Positions 1 to 5,965 are shown, counted from the stretch's first letter. The stretch is DNA of 6,952 bases from Chloroflexota bacterium (GCA_947446155.1 CANFFZ010000107.1:1-6952), one strand, 5' to 3'. A program made the numbers and translations. Notes: generated by a model from the sequence alone, not told the origin.

Positions 1-22
1 GAGCGGCGCATCTCCTCGTCCG

Positions 23-28
23 TACAAT
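23..28 (+). promoter_or_regulatory. Probable -10 box of the GNAT gene (leaderless arrangement)
   Basis: TACAAT matches the sigma70-type consensus TATAAT at 5 of 6 positions and stands out in GC-rich surroundings. It lies only 6 bases before the ATG at 35, so transcription would begin at or next to the A of the start codon. No usable Shine-Dalgarno exists: GAGG at 30-33 is 1 base from the ATG. A -35 box would fall at the very left edge of the window and cannot be judged. Confidence 0.5.
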
Positions 29-34
29 CGAGGC

Positions 35-982
35 ATGCCCGACATCGTGGTCGCCCGCGCCGATCTGGCGTCCGACGTGGCGTTGCGCCTGATCACGGCG
101 CTGAACGCCCAGATCCTCGCGCGCTATCCCGAGGAAGGCGCGACACACTTCGATCTCGACCTGGACGAGGTGATGCCGGGACGCGGTGCTTTCGTGATTG
201 CGTGGGATGGCGAGACCGCCCTCAGCTGCGGCGCCATCCGGCGGCTGGTCGAACCGGGCCTCGATGATGCAGGCGAGGTCAAGCGCATGTTTGTGATCCC
301 CGAGGCGCGCGGGCGACGCATCGGTGGGCTGATCCTCGACCGGCTGGAGGCAGAGGCCCGGGCGCTCGGGCTGGGACGGTTGCTGTTGGAGACGGGTGAC
401 CGACAGGTGGAAGCGCTGGCGCTCTACCACCGCGTCGGGTTCAACCGCATCGACCGCTTTGGCCAGTACGTGGACTTCCCGCTCAGCGTCTGCATGGAGA
501 AGCACCTCGCCCCCATCACCACGCGGCGCGTCGCTGTCGATGCGCCCGGGGCCGTCACCCTGCAACGGGCGATGGCTGCCGAGGTCGCTGCCCGCTACGA
601 GGACGACAGTCCGCCGAATCCGCTCGACCCCGCCGAGGTGGCACCGGGCCGCGGGACGTTCCTCCTCGCGGAGGAGGGCGGGCACGTCCTCGGCTGCGGC
701 GCGCTTCGCCGGCTGTCCGAGCCGGGCCTCGAAGACGCTGCCGAGGTGAAGCGGATGTACGTGGTGCCGGAAGGACGCGGGCACGGCGTGGCGCGCGTGG
801 TCCTCGATGCGCTCGAAGCCGAAGCGCGAGCCCTCGGCGTCGCGCGGATGATCCTGGAGACGGGCGACCGCCAGCCGGAGGCGATCGCGCTGTACACACG
901 CGCCGGTTTCGAGGTGATCCCACGCTTCGGCGAGGCGTGGACGCACCCGCTCAGCGTCTTCATGGGCAAGCGCTTGGTCTGA
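35..982 (+). CDS. Tandem (double-domain) GNAT family N-acetyltransferase
   Basis: This 315-residue cytosolic protein has two GCN5-related acetyltransferase domains, roughly residues 1-158 and 161-315. Such enzymes move an acetyl group from acetyl-CoA to an amine; the substrate is unknown. Both halves carry the same blocks: CGA-RRL-EPGL (65 and 221), EVKRM-V-PE-RG (81 and 237), LEAEARALG (104 and 260), LETGDRQ-EA-ALY (118 and 274) and PLSV-M-K (149 and 305). The spacing is exactly 156 residues, and about 61% of residues are identical over 108 aligned positions by hand count. The EVKRM/P-RG segment is the acetyl-CoA pyrophosphate-binding motif A. Domain 2 has canonical R248-G-H-G-V-A253; domain 1 reads R92-G-R-R-I-G97, with Arg in place of the usual Gly. 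The ATG at 35 lacks a Shine-Dalgarno but has a -10 box just upstream. The gene converges on clpS with a 12-base gap. Family is certain, substrate is not. Confidence 0.93.
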   Translation: MPDIVVARADLASDVALRLITALNAQILARYPEEGATHFDLDLDEVMPGRGAFVIAWDGETALSCGAIRRLVEPGLDDAGEVKRMFVIPEARGRRIGGLILDRLEAEARALGLGRLLLETGDRQVEALALYHRVGFNRIDRFGQYVDFPLSVCMEKHLAPITTRRVAVDAPGAVTLQRAMAAEVAARYEDDSPPNPLDPAEVAPGRGTFLLAEEGGHVLGCGALRRLSEPGLEDAAEVKRMYVVPEGRGHGVARVVLDALEAEARALGVARMILETGDRQPEAIALYTRAGFEVIPRFGEAWTHPLSVFMGKRLV

Positions 983-994
983 CCTCGGCAGCGG

Positions 995-1318
995 CTACTC
1001 GCGGCGGATGGTCGCCGTCAGGTGGTGCGCGGCGAGGCGGTCGCGGTACATCTCCGCGCGCTCGAGCGGGCACGTGACGACGTCCGCCTGGCCGTGGTGG
1101 TGCGCCGTCAGCATCACCTCGACGGCGCGATCAACCGATAGTTCTGGCACGGAGGCGAGCAGTGCGTGGACGACATCGTCCATGCCGTTCACGTCGTCGT
1201 TGTGGATGACCACGGTCGCGCGCCGCACCATCTCGGTGCCGGTGACTTCCTGCTGCACGGGCTCGGCGACATGCGTGCCCGGCGCCACATCGAGGCGCGG
1301 AGTGCCCGTCGAGGTCAC
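995..1318 (-). CDS. clpS: ClpS, adaptor of the ClpAP/ClpCP protease
   Basis: ClpS binds proteins with destabilising N-terminal residues and hands them to the Clp AAA+ unfoldase (N-degron pathway, cytosol). The ORF gives 107 residues from the chosen GTG. Key family features are VVIHNDD-NGM (36-46), whose N40, D41, D42 and M46 correspond to the N-degron pocket and loop, and MLTAHHHG (69-76), whose H73 matches the pocket histidine. A variable tail of about 30 residues precedes the core, as is usual. I chose the GTG at 1318-1316 because it overlaps the TGA of the upstream PPOX gene (GTGA, 4 bases), a typical translational-coupling junction; an earlier GTG at 1342 would run 28 bases into that gene. 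The recognisable core is unaffected by the choice. No clpA or clpC lies in the window. It is the last gene of the minus-strand operon 2563-995. Confidence 0.9.
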   Translation of the reverse strand: MTSTGTPRLDVAPGTHVAEPVQQEVTGTEMVRRATVVIHNDDVNGMDDVVHALLASVPELSVDRAVEVMLTAHHHGQADVVTCPLERAEMYRDRLAAHHLTATIRRE

Positions 1319-1785
1319 GAGCCCAGTTTCCGGTGGTCCCACGAGCGCACGCGGATCGGGTGGACGCGCACGGTGACCCGCTTGTAGGCCGCCGCGGGCA
1401 ACTCGGTGGGCGGTGTCGAGGGGCGTTCGGGGCGGGGACGGCCGGCGTACCGCGCGCCTTCGATGGCGCTGATCCGCGCCGTCACCTGAGGGTCGCGGAT
1501 GACCTCGGCACGCGCGTCAATCGAGACGCCCCGCAGTTCGTTGTAGGTGGTACCGGCCTCCGCGAGCACCGTGATACGCGGGTCACGGTCGAGGTTCCGC
1601 GTCTTTTGTGCCACCGCGTAGGTCGTGAACGCGATCAGGCCCTCGTCGTCGAGCACGAACCACATCGGTACGAGGTGAGGCGTGCCGTCGCGGTTGATGC
1701 TGGCGACCTGGAGGACGCGCGCCTCGTTCAGCAGCTCGGCCTGTTCGGCCTCGGTCAAGACGAGACGGGCGCGGGGGTTGGGCAT
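1315..1785 (-). CDS. Pyridoxamine 5'-phosphate oxidase-like split-barrel flavin/F420-binding protein (PPOX/FDOR type)
   Basis: This 156-residue protein has the split beta-barrel fold that binds FMN or F420. It would act in the cytosol as a small oxidoreductase on an unknown substrate. Seen in sequence: the strand VLQVASINRDGTPHLVPMWFV (about residues 24-44), the TT-----KTRNLDRDPRITVL segment (54-74) that makes phosphate contacts in the family, and the SIDARAEVIRDP strand (88-99). Length and motif order fit the F420- or FMN-dependent PPOX-class enzymes (FDOR-B-like) better than true PdxH, which is longer. Cofactor choice cannot be settled from sequence by eye. The ATG at 1785 follows GGGAG (1800-1796) with a 10-base spacer. 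It starts 19 bases after the transporter gene and overlaps clpS by 4 bases, so it is the middle gene of a three-gene operon. Confidence 0.85.
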   Translation of the reverse strand: MPNPRARLVLTEAEQAELLNEARVLQVASINRDGTPHLVPMWFVLDDEGLIAFTTYAVAQKTRNLDRDPRITVLAEAGTTYNELRGVSIDARAEVIRDPQVTARISAIEGARYAGRPRPERPSTPPTELPAAAYKRVTVRVHPIRVRSWDHRKLGS

Positions 1786-1804
1786 GGTTCGACGACTCCC
1801 TCGG

Positions 1805-2563
1805 TTAGCGCGCGAACAGTACGGCGGCGACCACGAGGGCGTACGCGATCACGCCCATACGCAGCCGCGGTGCGGAGATCTTCCGTGCGACGCCCACACC
1901 GAGATAGCCGCCGCCGAGCGCTGCCACAGCCATCACAGCGGCAGGGAGCCACTCGACCGGCCCCCAGATCGCAAAGTAGACGACCGCCGCGGCGTTCATG
2001 ATCGCGGACAGTAGACCCTTCAACGCATTCGAGCGGTGCAGGTCGTCCGGCAGCAGGATGCCGAGTACCGCGAGCGTGAGGATGCCGAGGCCGGCGCCGA
2101 AGTACGCCCCGTAAATCGCGAGCACGAACGTGGCCGCCATCAACTCGATTGGCGTCTTGCCCTCGATGCCCTCGGGACGGTGGTTCGCGACCCATGCGGA
2201 GAGCCGAGGCTGTCCGGCCATGAGGCCGGCGGCGAACAGAATCAGGAAGGGGACGATGCGGTCGAAGGACGCTTCGGACGTCGTCAGGAGGATCGCCGAG
2301 CCGGCGATCGCGCCGAGGACACTCGGGACGGTGAGGACGAGGATGCGGCGGCGCTGATCGCTCAGTTGTGCCGCGTAGCCGATCGAGCCGCCGACGTACC
2401 CCGGCCAGAGCGCGACGGTGTTCGTCACGTTCGCAACCTTCGAGGTATTTCCCGCTGCGACGAGCGCGGGGAATGACACGAGCGACCCGCCGCCGGCGAC
2501 GGCGTTGATCGCGCCCGCAGCGAACGCTGCTAGCGCGAGGATCGGGTATTCGAAGACGCCCAT
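1805..2563 (-). CDS. TauE/SafE family membrane transporter (sulfite exporter/permease-like)
   Basis: This 252-residue integral membrane protein has about eight hydrophobic segments (roughly 5-25, 40-62, 74-95, 103-118, 141-157, 158-172, 186-203, 206-225, 236-251, some perhaps re-entrant). The TauE/SafE signature is in the first half: GAINAVAGGGSLVSFPAL (17-34), followed by ANVTNTVALWPGYVGG (44-59). A related pattern recurs in the second half: YGAYFGAGLGILTLAVL (151-167) and SNALKGLLSAIMN (178-190), reflecting the family's two-repeat build. Characterised members export sulfite, sulfoacetate or related organosulfur anions, but most are uncharacterised and the substrate here is unknown. The ATG at 2563 has GGAGG upstream with a short 4-base spacer. 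It is the first gene of the minus-strand operon with the PPOX gene and clpS, and is divergent from the crotonase gene. Confidence 0.92.
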   Translation of the reverse strand: MGVFEYPILALAAFAAGAINAVAGGGSLVSFPALVAAGNTSKVANVTNTVALWPGYVGGSIGYAAQLSDQRRRILVLTVPSVLGAIAGSAILLTTSEASFDRIVPFLILFAAGLMAGQPRLSAWVANHRPEGIEGKTPIELMAATFVLAIYGAYFGAGLGILTLAVLGILLPDDLHRSNALKGLLSAIMNAAAVVYFAIWGPVEWLPAAVMAVAALGGGYLGVGVARKISAPRLRMGVIAYALVVAAVLFAR

Positions 2564-2652
2564 CCATCCTCCGGAAGCGCCACTCTAGCAGCGGGTGCGG
2601 TTGTGAGGCCTCGGCCGTGGTGATAGAACGGGGCGCGCGAGCGGAGGCGACG
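2564..2652. promoter_or_regulatory. Divergent intergenic region with probable crotonase promoter
   Basis: These 89 bases separate two divergent genes and must hold both promoters. For the plus strand, TTGTGA (2601-2606), a 17-base spacer and TAGAAC (2624-2629) fit a sigma70-like promoter at 4 of 6 positions for each box, leaving a leader of about 17 bases before the ATG at 2653 with GGAGG at 2643-2647. For the minus strand, TGCTAGAGT (ending at 2582) could be an extended -10 without a clear -35, but the start site would fall almost on the ribosome site, so this is weak. Assignment is by eye. Confidence 0.4.
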
Positions 2653-3447
2653 ATGCGGTACGACGACCTCGATGACCTGATCGTGGAGGTGGCGGACGGG
2701 ATCGCCCATTGGCGGATCAACCGCCCCGACCTGCTGAACGCAATGCGCACGCGCACGTTCTGGCAGATCGTCGAACTCGGTAAGCGCCTCCAGGTGGACG
2801 ACGACGTACGCGTCGTCGTCGCCTCGCACGAGGGGCGCGGCTTCTCCGCCGGCGCCGACCTCGTCAGCCGCAACCCCGCCGACCCGGACGCCACACCCGA
2901 GGCGACACCGACCGACTCGATGGGGATCAGCGCGATCGGCCTCGCGATGCAGCGGATCGACAAGCCCACGATCGCGGCGGTCAACGGCGTGTGTGCTGGC
3001 GCGGGGTACGCCCTCGCCCTCTCGTTCGACCTCCGCTACCTCGGGCCGGACGCGCGGTTCGTCACCGTCTTTGGGCGGCGGGCGCTCTCACCGGACTGCG
3101 GCATCACCTACTGGCTGCCTCGACTGGTGGGACACGCGAAGGCGCTCGAACTGCTGTACACCTCGCGCGACGTGCTCGCGGATGAGGCCGCCAGCCTCGG
3201 CCTTGGCAACGAACTCGTGCCGGACGCCCTCGCGCGGGCGATGGAGGTCGCGCGCGGACTGGTCGAGGGTGCACCGCTCTCGATGATGTGGCAGAAGCGC
3301 GAGGTGCGGAACTCGTGGGTCAGCGATCTGCAGCGCCAGATCGAATTCGAGTGGGCCGCGCAGGCCTCGCTGCGTGGGAGCGCCGATGTGGCAGAGGGCC
3401 GCGCCTCGTTCCTGGAGAACCGAAAACCGAAGTTCGTCGGGCGCTAA
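2653..3447 (+). CDS. Enoyl-CoA hydratase/isomerase family protein (crotonase fold)
   Basis: This 264-residue cytosolic protein acts on an acyl-CoA thioester. The two oxyanion-hole segments are present: GRGFSAGADL (61-70) and NGVCAGAGYALAL (111-123). A segment RRALSPDCGITYWLPRLVG (142-160) follows, then the ELLYTSR and GLGNELV blocks and the C-terminal FLENRKPKF tail. By motif alignment the two acid residues used by classical enoyl-CoA hydratases (rat Glu144 and Glu164) are replaced by A120 and F140. D148 in the SPDCG motif matches the Asp of PaaG-type and related isomerases, so isomerase-like activity is as likely as hydration. I chose the ATG at 2653 (GGAGG, 5-base spacer) over an in-frame GTG at 2617. 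It is followed after 19 bases by the interrupted hydrolase gene, probably in one transcript. The substrate is unknown. Confidence 0.92.
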   Translation: MRYDDLDDLIVEVADGIAHWRINRPDLLNAMRTRTFWQIVELGKRLQVDDDVRVVVASHEGRGFSAGADLVSRNPADPDATPEATPTDSMGISAIGLAMQRIDKPTIAAVNGVCAGAGYALALSFDLRYLGPDARFVTVFGRRALSPDCGITYWLPRLVGHAKALELLYTSRDVLADEAASLGLGNELVPDALARAMEVARGLVEGAPLSMMWQKREVRNSWVSDLQRQIEFEWAAQASLRGSADVAEGRASFLENRKPKFVGR

Positions 3448-3453
3448 CGCCCG
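3438..3453 (+). other. Hairpin around the crotonase stop codon
   Basis: A perfect 6-bp stem, CGGGCG (3438-3443) with CGCCCG (3448-3453), closes a CTAA loop that holds the TAA stop of the crotonase gene. It lies just before the AAGGAG ribosome site (3455-3460) of the next gene. There is no T tract, so it is unlikely to be a normal terminator. It could affect coupling between the two genes or mRNA stability, or be chance in GC-rich DNA. Confidence 0.4.
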
Positions 3454-3466
3454 CAAGGAGTCATAC

Positions 3467-4351
3467 ATGAGCAGCATTGCAGCCGTCGACGAAGCCACCG
3501 GGCGGAAGTTCTACCTCGATGACCCGGACGACCTCCGGCCGGGTGAGCCGGTCACGTTCCTCCTCAATCTGCACGGCTGAGGCTCCGTCGGGCAGTGGCA
3601 GCATGCCTACTTCCCGGCACACGACTTCAAGGAGCAGCACCGTCTCGTCATCGCGACACCGTCCGCCGCGACGAAAGAGCCGTCGAGGCGGTGGGTCGCC
3701 GAGGCGGACGACGAGCATCTGAAGCACATCGTGAACTACGTGTTCGAGAAGTACGGCGTCGGAAACATCCGGTCGTTCTGGCTGGTCGGACACTCCCAGG
3801 GCGGACAGACCTCGGCGCGCCTGCTGCAAGACGCGTTCTTCCGCGACCGCGTGGACGGATGGCTGAGCCTCTCCGGCGGGCGTCTGGGTGGGCACGAGCG
3901 GCCGGACGCCTTCTTCCTCCCTGCACGCGGTTACGTGCCGCCGCCCTCGGAGCGCCCCGCGCCGCCGCCGATCCCCGACACCGATCTCTCGTTCATCTTC
4001 GCGATCGGTGAGCACGAGATCGTGACGCTGCCGGAGACTTCGCCGTGGGCGGAGAAGTACGGCGCCGGCCCGAAGCAACGCCTCGCCGATGTCGTGGACA
4101 CCGAGGCAGGCCAGATCCACGACCGGATGCGCGAGGGCAAATCGAATGCCGCGTGGGGCCTCGAAGCCCGCCCGGGGACGGCGCAGGTGTACGTCTACCC
4201 CAACGCGCGCGACGGCCGCGTGATCGCCGATGTGCTGCGTCTGGACAAGGGTCACACCGAGGGCCTCGAGCCCAACATCGTGCGCATGCTGATCGAGATG
4301 CTGGTGTCGGCACCGGGCGGCAAAGCGAAGGCCTTGCTGGCGAAGGCCTGA
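3467..4351 (+). pseudogene. Alpha/beta hydrolase (esterase-like) with an in-frame TGA at codon 38
   Basis: One reading frame of 294 codons plus a stop runs from the ATG at 3467 (AAGGAG at 3455-3460, 6-base spacer) to TGA 4349-4351, broken only by TGA at 3578-3580. The break falls in FLLNLHG-[TGA]-GSVGQW, where esterases carry the oxyanion-hole HG-x-G motif. Downstream everything looks intact: RLVIATPSAATKEP (59-72), the nucleophile elbow GHSQGG (108-113, Ser110), SLSGGRLGG (134-142) and a probable catalytic His263 in KGHTEG. The acid residue is not obvious. Intact, it would be a cytosolic serine hydrolase with no signal peptide, resembling the PHB-depolymerase/feruloyl-esterase type; its substrate is unknown. 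As read normally, only 37 residues are made; restart at an in-frame GTG (3731) would lack the oxyanion hole. Options are recent nonsense mutation (for example GGA to TGA), sequencing error, readthrough or selenocysteine. It lies in the crotonase operon. Confidence 0.8.
3589..3616 (+). other. Hairpin just downstream of the in-frame TGA
   Basis: The sequence folds as CGGG (3589-3592)/CCCG (3613-3616), internal loop CA/TT, GT/AC, then GGCA (3597-3600)/TGCC (3604-3607) with a GCA loop and a single bulged T at 3608. The apical loop starts with G, 20 bases after the TGA at 3578-3580. Position and the loop G resemble a loose bacterial SECIS element, but the loop is short and lacks the GGTCT-type loop of E. 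coli fdhF. Hairpins of this size occur by chance in GC-rich DNA. Confidence 0.25.
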
Positions 4352-4377
4352 CGAGAGGCCTGCCGGGGCTAGCCGGC
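4325..4377. terminator. Possible bidirectional termination region between convergent genes
   Basis: Two stem-loops lie at the junction of the hydrolase and CoA-ligase genes. GGCCTT (4330-4335) pairs with AAGGCC (4343-4348) around a 7-base loop, and GCCGG (4362-4366) pairs with CCGGC (4373-4377) around a loop that contains the CoA-ligase stop. Neither has a T tract on either strand. The 10-base word GCGAAGGCCT occurs twice (4325-4334 and 4340-4349). Since the genes converge with only 17 bases between them, termination must occur near here, but these stems are only candidates. Confidence 0.3.
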
Positions 4378-5892
4378 GGCCAACTCCTCGAGGACGACTC
4401 GGCGCACGAGTTTCCCGTTGCGCGTGCGGGGCAGCGGCTCTGTGCGCAGCACGAACTCGTGCGGGCGCTTGTACTCCGCGAGGTGCTGCGCCGCGTGTGC
4501 TTCGAGTGTCGCGACATCGAGGGTCATCCCGGCCTGCGGCACAACACACGCCGTCACGATCGTTTTCTGCTCGTCGATACGACGGCCCACGACGGCGACT
4601 TCGAGGACGCCGGGGCACGCCTCGATGGCGGCCTCGATCTCGTTGGGGGAGAGGCGGTAGCCGAACGACTTGATCGTGTCGTCGGCGCGACCGTGGAACC
4701 AGACGTAGCCGTCGGCATCGAGGGCGGCGAGGTCGCCACCGGTGAACCACTCGCCACGGAAGACCACGGCCTCTTCGTCCGGGCGGTGCCAGTAGCGCAG
4801 CATCAAACCCGGGTCGCTGCGGTGCGACGCGAGGAGACCAACCTCGCCCGGTGGAAGCAGCCGAGGTTCCGCGCTGGCGGGGTCGAGGATGGCGATCCGC
4901 CGTCCGGGCTGGGGGCGGCCGGGTGACCCTCGACGGACCGGGGTGACCGGGCCAGCGGAGATGTACGTGCTGAGTTCGGTCATGCCGAGCGCCTCGAACA
5001 TCTCGGTGCCGGTGCGGCTCGTCCACTCGTCGTAGAGCGTGGGTGCGAGGGCTTCGCCGGAGACGAGGACGTGGCGGAGCCGCGAGAGGTTCTGGTCCTC
5101 GGGCCGCGCGTACTTCAGCATCTGCCGGTACACGGTGGGCACCGCGACGAAGACCGTGACGCCCAACCGCTCGATGAGGGCGGGCCACTGCGTCGTCTCG
5201 ACGCCGGCTGCGAGGATGGCGTGCGAGCCCGCCGCCCACGCGTCCATGAGTCCCACGCCGAGGGTGTACGACCAGTTGAGCGTGCCCGCGTGCAACGTGA
5301 CGTCGTCGGGCGTGAACCCCTGCCAGCCCTCGCGCATCATCGCGCGGCCATGCACTGTCCGTTGCGCGTGCAGCACACCCTTCGGCTTGCTGGTGGTGCC
5401 CGAGGTGTAGATGAGGAACGCCGGATCCTCCGCGTGGGTCATCGGGAGCGTCGCCGTGCCATCGAGGGCTTCGAGATCGCGTTCGGAGAGCACCCGGCCA
5501 CGGAAGCCCTCGATCGCCATGCCATCTCCGGCGACGAGGGCAACGGCCTCGGCGTCCCGCGCGAGGAACGCGGCCTCATCGGCGGTGAGGGCGGGCGAGG
5601 CGGGGATCGGGACGAGGCCGGCGAGGTTCGCGCCGAAGAAGGCGAATGCGTAGGCGGGCGCGTGCGGCAGCCGGATGAGGACGCGTTCGCCCGGCTGGAG
5701 ACCGAGGTCGAGCAGGCCACGCGCGGTACGTTCGATGCGTGCCCACACCTCGGCGGCGGTCCAGCGTTCCTGGCGCCCGTCGCCGTGGACGAAGGTGAAC
5801 GCGGGCCGGTCACCCTGCGGACCCGAGGCACGCGCCTCCATGCACCAGCGGGCGAGGTTCAGCGGCGGGCCGGAGGCGTCGTCGTCATGCAC
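4369..5892 (-). CDS. AMP-forming acyl/aryl-CoA ligase (benzoate-CoA ligase-like)
   Basis: This 507-residue cytosolic enzyme of the ANL superfamily activates a carboxylic acid with ATP to an acyl-AMP and then forms the CoA thioester. Motifs in order: P-loop YTSGTTSKPKG (162-172), VSGEAL (277-282), FEALGMTEL (299-307), TGGD (384-387, ATP ribose Asp), GRADDTIKSFGYR (401-413, hinge region) and RTRNGKLVRR (489-498) with K494 as the adenylation lysine. All catalytic elements are intact. The EALGMTE and DDTIKSFGYRLSP patterns and the length resemble benzoate/4-hydroxybenzoate-type ligases more than long-chain fatty acyl ligases, but the acid cannot be named. The start is a GTG at 5892 without a Shine-Dalgarno; homology begins at once (LNLARWCMEA), which favours it over the ATG at codon 18. 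The gene converges on the hydrolase and lies 73 bases downstream of the DUF1761 gene. Confidence 0.94.
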   Translation of the reverse strand: MHDDDASGPPLNLARWCMEARASGPQGDRPAFTFVHGDGRQERWTAAEVWARIERTARGLLDLGLQPGERVLIRLPHAPAYAFAFFGANLAGLVPIPASPALTADEAAFLARDAEAVALVAGDGMAIEGFRGRVLSERDLEALDGTATLPMTHAEDPAFLIYTSGTTSKPKGVLHAQRTVHGRAMMREGWQGFTPDDVTLHAGTLNWSYTLGVGLMDAWAAGSHAILAAGVETTQWPALIERLGVTVFVAVPTVYRQMLKYARPEDQNLSRLRHVLVSGEALAPTLYDEWTSRTGTEMFEALGMTELSTYISAGPVTPVRRGSPGRPQPGRRIAILDPASAEPRLLPPGEVGLLASHRSDPGLMLRYWHRPDEEAVVFRGEWFTGGDLAALDADGYVWFHGRADDTIKSFGYRLSPNEIEAAIEACPGVLEVAVVGRRIDEQKTIVTACVVPQAGMTLDVATLEAHAAQHLAEYKRPHEFVLRTEPLPRTRNGKLVRRVVLEELAAG

Positions 5893-5895
5893 GCC

Positions 5896-5939
5896 CGCGA
5901 GTCTACGCCGCCTGCGCGTGCAGGTGACGCGGACTCGCG
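5896..5939. promoter_or_regulatory. Inverted repeat overlapping the probable CoA-ligase promoter
   Basis: Perfect 8-base arms CGCGAGTC (5896-5903) and GACTCGCG (5932-5939) flank a 3-bp segment (5906-5908 with 5929-5931) and an inner stem CCTGC (5911-5915)/GCAGG (5920-5924) with a GCGT loop, about 16 pairs in all. On the minus strand TAGACT (5905-5900) is a -10-like hexamer 7 bases before the GTG at 5892, so one arm covers the -10 and the transcript could be leaderless. No -35 is recognisable. A protein operator, or a hairpin ending the DUF1761 transcript (no T tract), are both possible. Confidence 0.45.
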
Positions 5940-5965
5940 TGTACGGGTGCTCTCGACGGGGCGCG

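Noticed and set aside
1319..1342. An upstream GTG start for clpS.
   Set aside because: It adds 8 residues inside the PPOX gene; the GTGA overlap at 1318-1315 is a more typical junction.
2617..2652. An upstream GTG start for the crotonase.
   Set aside because: It has no ribosome site and would overlap the likely -10 box, while the ATG at 2653 has GGAGG at 5 bases.
1755..2984. A 409-codon minus-strand frame across the transporter gene and the crotonase start.
   Set aside because: It is the out-of-frame complement of well-supported genes, with low-complexity Arg/Ser composition and no motif.
3578..3580. TGA read as Trp or Gly by a variant genetic code.
   Set aside because: The GNAT and PPOX genes and the hydrolase itself end in TGA at family-appropriate places.
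3461..5239. A 592-codon open frame on the minus strand, spanning the hydrolase and half of the CoA-ligase gene.
   Set aside because: It is Arg/Pro-rich with no family motif and is a shadow of GC-rich third positions of the two real genes.
5839..5841. The ATG at codon 18 of the CoA ligase as the real start.
   Set aside because: The preceding LNLARW residues match the conserved N-terminus of the family, so the GTG is preferred.
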